From NCBI GenBank assembly GCA_017417105.1, contig JAFPZU010000135.1:1-34597 (forward strand): DNA of 34,597 nucleotides, written 5' to 3'. The notes beneath the pieces are model-generated. The model saw only the letters and a program-made list of their open reading frames with translations. It searched no databases and was not told the DNA's origin. Positions within the stretch are counted from its first letter, which is position 1, and each line of letters opens with the position of its first letter. The position numbers were made by a program, and so were the translations under genes. Below, in pieces: positions 24,535 to 34,572 of this stretch. Source of the DNA: Lachnospiraceae bacterium. Its GTDB lineage: Bacteria > Bacillota > Clostridia > Lachnospirales > Lachnospiraceae.

Positions 24535-26186
24535 ATCGCCTCCTGCATGGCAGCGTGCGCGTTGCCGTTCATCGCGCTGTCTGTGCGCTGAATTTTAACG
24601 CAGCATTCGCCGGATTTTCCGTAGTTATTTAAGACTCTTGCCGACGGGTCGTTAACGTTACAGCCCTCCCACTCTCTGTTCGGCATCCAGAAATCCTTTA
24701 TCATTCCGGCATTACCGGGATAATATCCTTCGAATATATCCCTGTAAAGAAGGCTTTCTTTTGTAAAGGGAGTGCAGTACGGATATCTGCTTTCCGCTTC
24801 CTTCAGCTCACTGTCGGTATACTTCTTTTCAGCATATTCCTTCAGATCATCCACAAGAGAATGACCGACCGCATCTGAAAAGGCTGCCTTGTCCCGCCAC
24901 AGTATGTCATCAGGAAGGATCCCGTCATGCTCAAAAGCATGCCTTAAAAGATATTTGCCGCAGCCGTATTTATTCATTTTAAGCTCCGGATCTATTCTCA
25001 TAACGTACTTTACGAAATCCGTATCTCCGAAGGGAACCCTGGCTTCCAGGGAATTAACGGATATGCATCTGTCGGCTCTTAAAACATCATACATATGTAT
25101 CTCATCTATTCTCTTTTTCGATTCAGCTTGAAACGAAGCCGCATCGGGCGCATAGTCCGTATATTTGTATCCGAAAAGCTCATCGGATATTTCCCCTGTA
25201 AGAAGAACTCTTACGTCCGTATTTTCATGAATCGCCTTGCAGCAAAGATACATTCCCATGGAGGCCCTTATTGTTGTGATATCCCAGGTTCCGAGAAGCT
25301 TTATAAGCTTTGGAAGGGTCCCTATTATCTCCTCCTTTGTCATATGAAAGGCGGTATGTCTGGCTCCTATATAGTCTGCTGTCTCTTTTGCAAAGCCCAG
25401 ATCTATCGGATCCTTGTCCATTCCTATACAGAAGGTATCAATCTTCTTTCCAAGGATCTTCCCCGAGATAGCACAGACTAAAGAAGAATCAAGGCCTCCG
25501 GAAAGAAGAAATCCCAAAGGCGCATCGGCATCCAGTCTTTTTTCCACTGATTCTATAAGCCTGCGTCTTATCTCCTTGCAGATAACGTCAATGTCATCCC
25601 TGATATAGTCACGGACGTCAGTCAGATTTTCAAATCTTTCGAACTTCCCGTCTTCATAATAATGTCCCGGCGGGAAAGGCATAACCTTATCACAGAGTTT
25701 TATGAGGTTTTTCGGCTCCGAAGCAAATGCGACAGCCCCGGAGCTTAAATACCCGTAATAAAGCGGACGTATGCCTATCGGATCTCTTGCCGCTATATAG
25801 CTGTCGCGCTCTCCGTCATATATTACAAGCGCAAACTCAGATCCAAGCATCGGAAACATTTTTGTTCCGTATTCACGGTACATCGGAAGAAGTATCTCGC
25901 AGTCGGAATCGCTCTTAAAGCTGTATCCCTTTGTACGAAGCTCATCTTTCAGCTTCCTGAAGCCGTATATCTCCCCGTTGCAAATGACTTTGTCATTTCC
26001 GAGTGAAAAAGGCTGCATGCCCTCGGGAGTAAGTCCCATGATCGCAAGCCTGTGAAAGCACATGAAACCGGAAGGCGTCTCCTCGATCCCGCTGTCATCC
26101 GGTCCTCTGGATAAGGTCTCCTCAAAGCTTCCTCTGAAATCTTTTTCTTTAATGCTTTTGTCCGTTAAAGTCATTATTGAACACAT
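24531..26186 (-). CDS. asnB: Asparagine synthetase (glutamine-hydrolysing)
   Basis: This 551-residue enzyme makes asparagine from aspartate, ATP and glutamine. The catalytic Cys2 in MCSIMTL is exposed once Met is removed. The class II glutaminase domain shows RGPDDSG and [11 protein letters not shown]. The synthetase domain has the PP-loop [13 protein letters not shown], then [12 protein letters not shown]. The length is normal for AsnB. It is first in the operon with gltB and gltD, behind a promoter and an attenuator-like leader, and its AAAGGAG ribosome binding site follows the terminator tail by a few bases. Confidence 0.96.
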   Translation of the reverse strand: MCSIMTLTDKSIKEKDFRGSFEETLSRGPDDSGIEETPSGFMCFHRLAIMGLTPEGMQPFSLGNDKVICNGEIYGFRKLKDELRTKGYSFKSDSDCEILLPMYREYGTKMFPMLGSEFALVIYDGERDSYIAARDPIGIRPLYYGYLSSGAVAFASEPKNLIKLCDKVMPFPPGHYYEDGKFERFENLTDVRDYIRDDIDVICKEIRRRLIESVEKRLDADAPLGFLLSGGLDSSLVCAISGKILGKKIDTFCIGMDKDPIDLGFAKETADYIGARHTAFHMTKEEIIGTLPKLIKLLGTWDITTIRASMGMYLCCKAIHENTDVRVLLTGEISDELFGYKYTDYAPDAASFQAESKKRIDEIHMYDVLRADRCISVNSLEARVPFGDTDFVKYVMRIDPELKMNKYGCGKYLLRHAFEHDGILPDDILWRDKAAFSDAVGHSLVDDLKEYAEKKYTDSELKEAESRYPYCTPFTKESLLYRDIFEGYYPGNAGMIKDFWMPNREWEGCNVNDPSARVLNNYGKSGECCVKIQRTDSAMNGNAHAAMQEAI

Positions 26187-26210
26187 TGTCCTGCTCCTTT
26201 AAAAATATAG

Positions 26211-26242
26211 AAGGCGCCCGGATCTCTCCGAGCGCCTTTGCT
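26211..26242 (-). terminator. asnB leader, ANTAR-type hexaloop and attenuator
   Basis: On the minus strand GAGC-AAAGGC-GCUC is a 4-bp hairpin with an A1/G4 six-base loop. Its loop and 3' arm are also the 5' arm of an 11-bp terminator (26211-26238) followed by CUAUAUUUUU. The two folds exclude each other. The same element also lies downstream of carB and could end that operon. Confidence 0.75.
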
Positions 26243-26253
26243 CTAACGTGAAG

Positions 26254-26282
26254 ATTCTAATACCTTGTAAGCGAAAAAGCAA
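26254..26282 (-). promoter_or_regulatory. Promoter of asnB-gltB-gltD
   Basis: TTGCTT (26277-26282) and TAGAAT (26254-26259) are 17 bases apart on the minus strand. The leader motif begins 11 bases after the -10 element. The promoter directly follows the carB stop codon. Confidence 0.68.
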
Positions 26283-26291
26283 GAATTTTTT

Positions 26292-29200
26292 TCAAACCGT
26301 CTCATTTATGGTAGAAACTCCTAATGTCATCTCTTCAAGTACATCAAGAAGCATCCGTACCGTGTCAAGGCTCGTAAGCATTGCAACGTTATGCTCCGAG
26401 GCACAGCACCGTATGGCAACACCGTCTCCGTAATGCACTCCGGATAAGACCGCCCTTGTATTTATTACATAACTGACATAACCCGCCCTTATGGAATCAA
26501 GTATCTCCTCGCTCCCCTCACTCGGTTTATGTCTTATCCTGGTACGTATTCCCGCAGCCTTAAGATATTCTCCCGTAAGAGTCGTAGCTTCAATATTAAA
26601 GCCCATATCATAAAATCTCTTTATAAGAGGTATAGTCTCCGTCTTGTCTTCATCTGCCACGCTTACAACAACGGTTCCGTAGTTTTTAAGCTTTATCCCG
26701 GATGCCGTCATGGCCTTAAATACCGCGCGGTGAAGCTTTTTATCATACCCTATCGCCTCCCCGGTAGACTTCATCTCAGGAGACAGATACGCATCCATTC
26801 CATGGAGTTTGGAGAATGAGAAAACGGGAACCTTTACATAGTATCTTCCCCTCTCCTTAGCAAGCGTCTCCGTTATACCCTGCTCTTTCAGAGATACTCC
26901 AAGACTTACAAGTGTTGCTATATCCGCCAGGGAATATCCCGTTGCCTTTGAAAGAAACGGCACAGTTCTTGAGGATCTTGGGTTGACCTCAATTATGTAA
27001 ACCTGTTCATTTTCGTCAACTATGAACTGAATATTAAAAAGACCTTTTATCCCTATTCCAAGTCCCAGTCTTTTCGTATAGTCCTCTATCACTTTCTTTA
27101 CCGTATCTGAAATGCTGTAGGGCGGATATACGCTTATGGAGTCACCGGAATGTACCCCGGTTCTTTCCACAAGCTCCATGATCCCGGGAATAAAGACTCT
27201 TTCTCCGTCACAGACTGCATCCACTTCAACTTCCTTTCCCCGTATGTATTTGTCCACGAGAACAGGCTTGTCCGAATTAACCTCCACGGCATTTTTAAGA
27301 TACTCCAAAAGCTCCTCTTCTTTTCCTACGATGCGCATGGCCCGTCCGCCAAGAACGAAGCTTGGCCGTACCAGAACCGGATATCCGATGGAGGACGCTG
27401 CCTCTATTCCCTCTGAAACAGACGTGACCGCTACTCCTTTCGGCTGTGGGATATCAAGCTCCTCCAGAAGCTTCTCAAAAAGCTTCCTGTCCTCTGCCCG
27501 GTCTATTGCATCACAGTCAGTTCCTATTATGCTGACTCCCCTTTCGCGCAAAGGATCCGCAAGGTTTATGGCAGTCTGCCCCCCAAGGGTTGCAATGACG
27601 CCTTCCGGCTTTTCAAGCTCTATGACGTTCATGACATCCTCTGCAGTCAGGGGCTCGAAATAAAGCTTATCCGAACAGGTATAATCCGTGGATACCGTTT
27701 CCGGATTGTTGTTTATGATAATTGCCTCATACCCCGCAGACCTTATGGTCATAACCGCATGAACCGTGGAATAATCAAACTCTACACCCTGACCGATACG
27801 TATAGGTCCCGCCCCTAAGACCACGATCTTTTTTCTGTCCGATATTACGGACTCATTCTCCTCTTCATAGGTTGAATAAAAATACGGCACATAGCTTTCA
27901 AATTCGGAAGCGCAGGTGTCTATCATCTTATATACCGGTTTTATTCCCTCCTTCTGCCTTAAGGAAAAAATCTCCTCCTCCCTCATATCCCAAAGCTTTG
28001 CTATATACTTATCGGAAAAGCCCATCCTTTTTGCTTCAAGAAGAGTACCTGAATTTTTCCTGTTATTAAGGACCGTCTTTTCCTCATCCGTAATATTTCT
28101 TATCTTCCTTATAAAAAAAGGATCGATCCCGGTTCTTTCACATATCACGTCCTCGGAGGCTCCTGATCTTAAAAGCTCCGCTATCGCAAATATCCTGTCA
28201 TCCCTCCCGGCAACAATGTAGGACAGCAGAGCTTCCCCGTCCATATCTGAAAACTTTTCATCAAAAAGATGTGTATGACCTGTTTCAAGCGAACGGACGG
28301 ATTTTAAGAGACTCTCTTCAAATGTACGTCCGATGCTCATAACCTCTCCGGTTGCCTTCATCTGAGTGGAAAGTGAATTATCCGCATCCGCAAATTTGTC
28401 AAAAGGAAAGCGCGGCATCTTGGTCACAACATAATCAAGCGCCGGCTCAAAGGCTGCAGGGGTATTTGCTATCTGTATCTCATCCAGAGTCATCCCTATT
28501 CCGATCTTTGCGGAGACTCTCGCTATGGGATATCCGCTTGCCTTGGATGCAAGAGCCGAGGATCTTGAAACCCTGGGGTTTACCTCTATCAGGTAATACT
28601 GAAACGACCCCGGATCCAGGGCAAACTGCACGTTGCATCCCCCTTCTATCTCAAGGGCTCTTATCACCTTCAGCGCGCTGTCCCGAAGCATATGATATTC
28701 TTTATTCGTAAGCGTCTGGGACGGACATACCACGATGGAATCACCTGTGTGTATGCCAACAGGATCAAGGTTTTCCATGTTGCAGACAGTTATTGCCGTA
28801 TCATTACGATCCCTTATTACCTCGTACTCGATCTCCTTGTATCCTTTTATGCTTTTTTCTATAAGGACCTCATTTACCGGGGAGAGCTCCAGCCCGTTTT
28901 GCATCAGTGGAATAAACTCATCCCGGTTTTCGGCAAAGCCTCCCCCCGTGCCTCCAAGGGTAAACGCAGGTCTTAACACAACAGGAAACCCTATCTTTTC
29001 CGCGATCAGAAGCCCTTCTTCAACACTTGATGCGGTAGCCGACGGTAGTACCGGCTCATTAAGCTCTTCGCAAAGCTCCTTAAAAAGCTTCCTGTCTTCC
29101 GCCTTCTCTATGGAATTGCTTTTTGTTCCAAGAAGCTCCACCCGGCATTCGGCAAGTATTCCCTTTTTTTCAAGCTGCATGGCAAGGTTTAATCCGGTCT

Positions 29201-29477
29201 GTCCGCCTATCCCGGGAAGTATCGCATCAGGTCTTTCATGACGGATTATCTTTGCTGTATATTCAAGCGTCAGAGGCTCCATGTAAATCTTGTCCGCTAC
29301 CTTTGTATCCGTCATTATCGTAGCCGGATTGGAATTACAGAGTACGACCTCATACCCTTCTTCTTTTAAGGCAAGGCAGGCCTGTGTTCCGGCGTAATCA
29401 AACTCCGCTGCCTGCCCTATGACTATCGGTCCGGAGCCGATCACCATTATCTTTTTTATATCCGCTCTTTTAGGCAT
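26292..29477 (-). CDS. carB: Carbamoyl-phosphate synthase large subunit
   Basis: This 1061-residue protein makes carbamoyl phosphate from bicarbonate, ammonia and two ATP, for pyrimidines and arginine. It has two homologous halves, starting KKIMVIGSGPIVIGQAAEFD (about residue 8) and KIVVLGAGPIRIGQGVEFD (about 550), each with an ATP-grasp domain. A C-terminal MGS-like allosteric domain begins at about 930. The start codon overlaps the carA end by 8 bases. No frameshift or lost motif was seen. Confidence 0.97.
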   Translation of the reverse strand: MPKRADIKKIMVIGSGPIVIGQAAEFDYAGTQACLALKEEGYEVVLCNSNPATIMTDTKVADKIYMEPLTLEYTAKIIRHERPDAILPGIGGQTGLNLAMQLEKKGILAECRVELLGTKSNSIEKAEDRKLFKELCEELNEPVLPSATASSVEEGLLIAEKIGFPVVLRPAFTLGGTGGGFAENRDEFIPLMQNGLELSPVNEVLIEKSIKGYKEIEYEVIRDRNDTAITVCNMENLDPVGIHTGDSIVVCPSQTLTNKEYHMLRDSALKVIRALEIEGGCNVQFALDPGSFQYYLIEVNPRVSRSSALASKASGYPIARVSAKIGIGMTLDEIQIANTPAAFEPALDYVVTKMPRFPFDKFADADNSLSTQMKATGEVMSIGRTFEESLLKSVRSLETGHTHLFDEKFSDMDGEALLSYIVAGRDDRIFAIAELLRSGASEDVICERTGIDPFFIRKIRNITDEEKTVLNNRKNSGTLLEAKRMGFSDKYIAKLWDMREEEIFSLRQKEGIKPVYKMIDTCASEFESYVPYFYSTYEEENESVISDRKKIVVLGAGPIRIGQGVEFDYSTVHAVMTIRSAGYEAIIINNNPETVSTDYTCSDKLYFEPLTAEDVMNVIELEKPEGVIATLGGQTAINLADPLRERGVSIIGTDCDAIDRAEDRKLFEKLLEELDIPQPKGVAVTSVSEGIEAASSIGYPVLVRPSFVLGGRAMRIVGKEEELLEYLKNAVEVNSDKPVLVDKYIRGKEVEVDAVCDGERVFIPGIMELVERTGVHSGDSISVYPPYSISDTVKKVIEDYTKRLGLGIGIKGLFNIQFIVDENEQVYIIEVNPRSSRTVPFLSKATGYSLADIATLVSLGVSLKEQGITETLAKERGRYYVKVPVFSFSKLHGMDAYLSPEMKSTGEAIGYDKKLHRAVFKAMTASGIKLKNYGTVVVSVADEDKTETIPLIKRFYDMGFNIEATTLTGEYLKAAGIRTRIRHKPSEGSEEILDSIRAGYVSYVINTRAVLSGVHYGDGVAIRCCASEHNVAMLTSLDTVRMLLDVLEEMTLGVSTINETV

Positions 29478-30558
29478 TTCCTCCCTCCATGAGTCCGATA
29501 AAACGATCGAAAAGATAAGCGGAATCCTGTGGTCCCGGTGCGCTTTCCGGGTGATACTGAACCGAAAAAGCCCCGTCTTTCATACAGCTTATTCCCTCTA
29601 TCGTATTATCCAGAAGATTTATATGGGTTATCTCAAGGGGCGTATTTTTTATACCTGTATCCGATACGGCATAGGAATGGTTCTGTGATGTTATCTCTAT
29701 CTTTCCCGTATCAAGGTTTCTTACGGGATGATTACCGCCTCTGTGACCGAATTTCAGTTTGTATGTATCTGCTCCGTAAGCTAAGGCCAAAATCTGATGA
29801 CCGAGACATATGCCAAAAATGGGATACTCACCTATAAGCTTTCTTACCGTTGCAGCAGTTAAAGGCACGTCCGTAGGATCTCCCGGACCGTTCGATATGA
29901 ATATTCCGTCAGGCTGTAACCTCCTTATATCCTCTGCCTTCGTATCATAAGGCACCACCGTTACAAGACATCCTCTTTTCTTGAATGATCTTGCTATATT
30001 AAGCTTCATTCCGCAGTCAATCGCGACAACATGATGCTTAACTTTATCAGGCATCACCTCAAAAATCTCTTTATGGCTTACAAGAGATACGGCATCATGG
30101 GGTATTCCATGCTCTTTCAATACCTTCAGTCCGTCTTCAGTTTTTGTATCAGCCCCCGTAATAAGAACCTTTCTGCTTCCGTGATCCCTTATGGAGCGGG
30201 TAAGCTTTCTTGTATCTACCCCTGCGATACCCGGTATGCCGTATTCCTTCATTACGGAATCAAGTGTCCTTTTACCTCTGAAATTTGAAGGCTCGTCATT
30301 ATATTCCCTGACAATAAGAGCTCCCGCAGACGGTTTTTCCGATTCATAGTCATCCTCTGCCATACCGTAATTTCCTATCAGGGGATAGGTCATAACGATC
30401 GCCTGATACGTGTAGGACGGATCCGACAATATCTCCTGATAGCCTGTCACAGAGGTGTTAAAAACGATCTCGCATATCCTGTTATCATCGCTGCCAAACC
30501 CCGTGCCATAATACTCCTGCCCGTCCTCAAGTATCAGTTTTCTGTTATTTTCTTTCAT
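29470..30558 (-). CDS. carA: Carbamoyl-phosphate synthase small subunit
   Basis: This 362-residue glutaminase subunit supplies ammonia to CarB. The N-terminal domain has VFNTSVTGYQEILSDPSYT. The class I glutaminase domain has the nucleophile Cys251 in FGICLGHQ, and the His/Glu of the triad in VQYHPESAPG. Its start overlaps the pyrG stop by one base (TAATG), so the two are likely translationally coupled. Confidence 0.97.
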   Translation of the reverse strand: MKENNRKLILEDGQEYYGTGFGSDDNRICEIVFNTSVTGYQEILSDPSYTYQAIVMTYPLIGNYGMAEDDYESEKPSAGALIVREYNDEPSNFRGKRTLDSVMKEYGIPGIAGVDTRKLTRSIRDHGSRKVLITGADTKTEDGLKVLKEHGIPHDAVSLVSHKEIFEVMPDKVKHHVVAIDCGMKLNIARSFKKRGCLVTVVPYDTKAEDIRRLQPDGIFISNGPGDPTDVPLTAATVRKLIGEYPIFGICLGHQILALAYGADTYKLKFGHRGGNHPVRNLDTGKIEITSQNHSYAVSDTGIKNTPLEITHINLLDNTIEGISCMKDGAFSVQYHPESAPGPQDSAYLFDRFIGLMEGGNA

Positions 30559-32165
30559 TATTTATTGCCCCTTTTCACCGCTGCTTCTATGAGTCCTTTA
30601 AATAAAGGATGGGGCCTGTTAGGCCTGCTCTTGAATTCCGGATGCGCCTGGGTTGCAAGGAAGAAAGGATGAAGAGGAAGCTCCAACATCTCAACTATAT
30701 GTCCGTCGGGTGAAGTGCCTGAAAGCTTCATTCCCTTTGCCATAAGCATCTCCCTGTAATCATTATTAACTTCATATCTGTGACGGTGTCTTTCCGATAT
30801 CATATTAGACTGATAAAGCTCATATGCCTTTGAATCCTCCTTAAGCACACAGGAATAAGCTCCAAGGCGAAGCGTGCCCCCTATATCGGTAACCCCCTCC
30901 TGATCCGGCATGAGCGCTATCACAGGGTCTTCCGTTTCAGGTGCAAATTCCACAGAGTCAGCCTTTATTAAACCGCATACGTTTCTTGCATATTCAACTA
31001 TCGCCATCTGCATTCCAAGGCATATACCCAAAAATGGAAGATTGTTTTCCCTTGCATATTTTATGGCCGGGATCATCCCATCTATCCCACGGTCGCCAAA
31101 CCCGCCGGGGACAAGCAGGCCGTCAGTATCCTGTAAGTACGTCCCGACATTCCCGTCTGTGATCTTTTCAGAATCTATCCACTTTATGTCAACCACTGCA
31201 TGATTATATATACCGCCGTGTTTCAATGCCTCAACCACGGAGATATAGGCATCATGCAGCGCGGTATATTTGCCGCAAAGCGCTATCGTTACGTGCTTTG
31301 TCGGATGTTTGATTTTTTCTATCATCTCATTCCAGTCATAAAGCTCCGGCTTCCTGTTTTCGATCTTAAGCGCATCGCAGACAACCCCCGCGAGGTTTTC
31401 CTCCTCCATCGCAAGCGGCACCTCATATAGATATTCCTGATCCAGATTGTTCAGCACCCTCTCTTTCGGAACATTGCAGAAAAGCGCTATCTTATCCTTC
31501 GTATTATCATCGAGCGCAAACTCCGACCGGCATACTATGACATCCGCATGGAGCCCCAGACCCTGGAGCTCCCTTACGGATGCCTGTGTAGGTTTTGTTT
31601 TCATTTCCTGAGATGCTTTAAGATAAGGTATCAGGGTAACGTGTATAAGGATCGCGTTTTCCGATCCAACCTCATTCTGAAACTGTCTTATCGCTTCCAG
31701 AAAGGGCTGGCTTTCTATGTCTCCTACGGTTCCTCCTATCTCTATTATGGCTATATGCATGTCCTTATCAGTAGTATTACGATAAAACCTGCTTTTAATC
31801 TCGTTTGTGATATGAGGGATGACCTGGACGGTTCCCCCACCGTAGTCTCCTCTTCTTTCCTTATTTAATACCGACCAGTAGATCTTGCCCGTGGTGACAT
31901 TTGAATTAAAATTGAGACTCTCATCTATAAAGCGCTCATAGTGCCCAAGGTCAAGGTCTGTCTCCGTCCCGTCGTCCGTTACGAAAACTTCCCCGTGCTG
32001 CATGGGATTCATCGTCCCCGGATCGATATTTATATAGGGATCGAATTTCTGCATCGTAACCTTATAGCCTCTGGCCTTCATAAGCCTTCCAAGGGATGCA
32101 GCCGTTATTCCCTTGCCAAGTCCCGAGACCACGCCTCCGGTCACAAACACATATTTGACGCACAT
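30558..32165 (-). CDS. pyrG: CTP synthase
   Basis: This 535-residue enzyme turns UTP, ATP and glutamine into CTP. The synthetase domain begins [21 protein letters not shown] and carries [20 protein letters not shown]. The C-terminal class I glutaminase has its Cys in LGICLGMQM (about residue 380) and the partner His/Glu in THPEF-like [16 protein letters not shown] stands just before the ATG. It lies 41 bases after glnA with no terminator between, so it is in the glnA operon. Confidence 0.97.
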   Translation of the reverse strand: MCVKYVFVTGGVVSGLGKGITAASLGRLMKARGYKVTMQKFDPYINIDPGTMNPMQHGEVFVTDDGTETDLDLGHYERFIDESLNFNSNVTTGKIYWSVLNKERRGDYGGGTVQVIPHITNEIKSRFYRNTTDKDMHIAIIEIGGTVGDIESQPFLEAIRQFQNEVGSENAILIHVTLIPYLKASQEMKTKPTQASVRELQGLGLHADVIVCRSEFALDDNTKDKIALFCNVPKERVLNNLDQEYLYEVPLAMEEENLAGVVCDALKIENRKPELYDWNEMIEKIKHPTKHVTIALCGKYTALHDAYISVVEALKHGGIYNHAVVDIKWIDSEKITDGNVGTYLQDTDGLLVPGGFGDRGIDGMIPAIKYARENNLPFLGICLGMQMAIVEYARNVCGLIKADSVEFAPETEDPVIALMPDQEGVTDIGGTLRLGAYSCVLKEDSKAYELYQSNMISERHRHRYEVNNDYREMLMAKGMKLSGTSPDGHIVEMLELPLHPFFLATQAHPEFKSRPNRPHPLFKGLIEAAVKRGNK

Positions 32166-32206
32166 AAAGCCCTCCTCACGTATATCTTTTCGGACATGTG
32201 TTCCTC

Positions 32207-34306
32207 TCAGACATAAAACAGCATCTCTTCATAAGTAGTATAGGGAAGATAGCCCTCCGGCAGAAGCGGCTCTGCTGCATCTGCTGTCTTTCTTATCTCA
32301 TCCATATCTAAAAGAACCGTATCGTGATAGAATCTGGCCTGTTCGATATCGGCTTCCATACTCTCAGCTTTCTCAGTGTCTTCAGTAAGCTTTTCCGTAA
32401 GCTTTATCACCTCATCATAATACCCTGAAAGCCTACCTATCAGTTCTGTCTGACTCTCACATCCTTTTTCTATACCAAGCTGCTTCCTTTTCAGTACCGA
32501 TTCCGTAAGGTCATCAACATATGAAATAAGCGCCGGGGCAAACTGTTTAAGGATCATGTCCCTAAGCGTCAGAGCCTCGATATGAAGTGTCTTTGTGTAG
32601 TTTTCTATTCTTATCTCGTATCTTGAATCAAGCTCGGTCTTGGAATAGATGCCATGCTTTATAAACATCTTCACGTTCTTTTCCGCAATAAGCGCAGGCA
32701 TGGCATCGGGGGTTGATCTAAGATTATAAAGACCCCTCTTTTCTGCTTCCTTTACCCATTCTTCGGTATATCCGTTACCATTGAATATTATCCTCTTATG
32801 CTTGATTATCGTATCTTTCACAAGAGCGTGAACAGCTTCATCCATATCCGCTTCGCTCACATCCTTAAGCTTTTCATAAAACTCACTGAGAGCTTCCGCA
32901 ACTGCAGTATTGAGCATTATGTTGGGGCCTGCTATTGAAACGCTGGAGCCTAAAGATCTGAATTCGAACTTATTCCCCGTAAAGGCAAAAGGCGAGGTAC
33001 GGTTTCTGTCGGTTGTATCCTTCATGAAATGAGGAAGGACTTTTGCTCCTATATCAACCTTTACCTTCTCAACTTTTCCGAAGTACTCGTCATTTTCAAT
33101 CGCTTCTATAACTCCTGTCAGCTCATCTCCCAGGAATATTGAAATGATGGCAGGAGGCGCCTCATTTGCCCCAAGTCTGTGATCATTTCCCGCGCTTGCA
33201 ACTGAAAGGCGCAGAAGATCCGCGTATTCATCCACAGCCTTTATTACCGCCGAAAGGAAGATAAGAAACTGTGTGTTCTCAGCCGGCGTCTTCCCGGGAT
33301 TAAGCAGGTTTTCCCCGGTATTTGTTGTAAGCGACCAGTTATTATGCTTACCGGATCCATTGATCCCGGCAAAAGGCTTTTCGTGAAGAAGACATACGTA
33401 TCCATGCCTTTCGGCCACCATTTTCATAACCTCCATTGTTAGCTGGTTATGATCCACCGCTACGTTTGTGGTATCAAATACCGGCGCAAGCTCATGCTGA
33501 CAGGGGGCTACCTCATTATGCTTCGTCTTTGCAGGGATCCCCAGTTTCCAAAGCTCCTCATCAAGGTCATGCATGAACTCGGCAACCCTGGTTCTTAAAT
33601 TCCCGAAGTAATGATCATCCATCTCCTGTCCCTTTGGTGCCGGAGCGCCGAGCAGTGTCCTGCCGGTGAATATAAGATCCTTTCTCTTCTTGTAGTCCTC
33701 TTTATCGATCAGGAAATATTCCTGTTCGGGTCCTACGGTTGTGATAACGTTTGTCACGTCCTTATTCCCGAGAAGCCTTAAGATCCTTACCGCCTCTTTG
33801 CTTATGGCATCCATGGATCTTAAGAGCGGGGTCTTTTTATCCAAGGCTTCACCGCTGTACGAACAGAATGCCGTTGGAATATAAAGGGTCTTGTCTTTTA
33901 TGAACGCGGGACTTGTGGGATCCCAGGCTGTGTAACCTCTCGCTTCGAAGGTTGCCCTTATTCCTCCCGACGGAAAGCTTGATGCATCAGGCTCACCCTT
34001 TACAAGCTCCTTACCGGAAAACTCCATGATCACTTCTCCCCCGCCTACGGGACAGATAAAGCTGTCATGCTTTTCAGCCGTATAACCCGTCATGGGCTGG
34101 AACCAGTGGGTAAAATGTGTGGCGCCGTTTTCAACCGCCCACTCCTTCATGGCTACGGCAACGGCATTTGCAACATCAAGTTCAAGATGAGTGTTATTAT
34201 CGATGGTCTTTCTCAGTGCCTTATACATATCGTGGGGAAGCTTATCCCTCATGATCTTATCTCCGAAAACAAGGCTTCCGTATAACTCTGGTATCGTCTT
34301 TTCCAT
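32207..34306 (-). CDS. glnA: Glutamine synthetase type III
   Basis: This gene encodes 699 residues, the length of the GSIII (GlnN) class and much longer than type I (about 450). Typical stretches are [82 protein letters not shown] and [16 protein letters not shown]. It makes glutamine from glutamate, ammonia and ATP. GSIII is not known to be adenylylated like enteric type I; expression here is probably set by the leader. AAGGAGG precedes the ATG at a good distance. It is first in the operon glnA-pyrG-carA-carB. Confidence 0.97.
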   Translation of the reverse strand: MEKTIPELYGSLVFGDKIMRDKLPHDMYKALRKTIDNNTHLELDVANAVAVAMKEWAVENGATHFTHWFQPMTGYTAEKHDSFICPVGGGEVIMEFSGKELVKGEPDASSFPSGGIRATFEARGYTAWDPTSPAFIKDKTLYIPTAFCSYSGEALDKKTPLLRSMDAISKEAVRILRLLGNKDVTNVITTVGPEQEYFLIDKEDYKKRKDLIFTGRTLLGAPAPKGQEMDDHYFGNLRTRVAEFMHDLDEELWKLGIPAKTKHNEVAPCQHELAPVFDTTNVAVDHNQLTMEVMKMVAERHGYVCLLHEKPFAGINGSGKHNNWSLTTNTGENLLNPGKTPAENTQFLIFLSAVIKAVDEYADLLRLSVASAGNDHRLGANEAPPAIISIFLGDELTGVIEAIENDEYFGKVEKVKVDIGAKVLPHFMKDTTDRNRTSPFAFTGNKFEFRSLGSSVSIAGPNIMLNTAVAEALSEFYEKLKDVSEADMDEAVHALVKDTIIKHKRIIFNGNGYTEEWVKEAEKRGLYNLRSTPDAMPALIAEKNVKMFIKHGIYSKTELDSRYEIRIENYTKTLHIEALTLRDMILKQFAPALISYVDDLTESVLKRKQLGIEKGCESQTELIGRLSGYYDEVIKLTEKLTEDTEKAESMEADIEQARFYHDTVLLDMDEIRKTADAAEPLLPEGYLPYTTYEEMLFYV

Positions 34307-34367
34307 GTCTTTCCTCCTTACCTATCCTTCAGTCTTCAATCCCTTCAGCATCAGAAAATGCAATAAA

Positions 34368-34404
34368 AAAAGCGCCTCGGACTCTCGTCCAAAGCGCCTT
34401 TGCT
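34368..34404 (-). terminator. glnA leader, ANTAR-type hexaloop and attenuator
   Basis: On the minus strand AGAGC-AAAGGC-GCUUU forms a hairpin of about five pairs with an A1/G4 six-base loop. The loop and 3' arm are shared with a perfect 15-bp terminator stem (34368-34401) with a GAGA loop, followed by U residues. The terminator ends 61 bases before the glnA start. Confidence 0.78.
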
Positions 34405-34418
34405 CTTTACGGTGACTA

Positions 34419-34447
34419 ACTATAAACCCATTCCCGCCGCTTGTCAA
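34419..34447 (-). promoter_or_regulatory. Promoter of glnA-pyrG-carA-carB
   Basis: A perfect TTGACA (34442-34447) and TATAGT (34419-34424) are exactly 17 bases apart on the minus strand. The predicted start is near 34412, and the leader motif begins 14 bases after the -10 element. Confidence 0.8.
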
Positions 34448-34462
34448 TAACTTGTTTTATAT

Positions 34463-34499
34463 AGTAAACGACAAAACTCTTTTCGTTTTGTCGTTTACT
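34463..34499. repeat. Perfect 15-bp inverted repeat
   Basis: AGTAAACGACAAAAC and its exact reverse complement are separated by 7 bases (TCTTTTC). It lies just upstream of the glnA promoter. It is preceded by TATAGTAA, like the third hairpin at the right edge. It could be a terminator of a gene beyond the edge, or part of a small repeat element. Confidence 0.65.
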
Positions 34500-34552
34500 G
34501 CGCCGGATTTTGGCCGCTGAAAGCGGCATATTTCCTTGCAAAATCCGGGCGC
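34500..34552. repeat. Nested inverted repeat
   Basis: CCGGATTTTG (34503-34512) pairs with CAAAATCCGG (34539-34548) and encloses a second hairpin GCCGCT-GAA-AGCGGC (34513-34527). GCG (34500-34502) and CGC (34550-34552) extend the outer stem with one bulge. No gene is seen in this region. Confidence 0.6.
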
Positions 34553-34572
34553 ATCCGCCGGAGGCTTTATAG

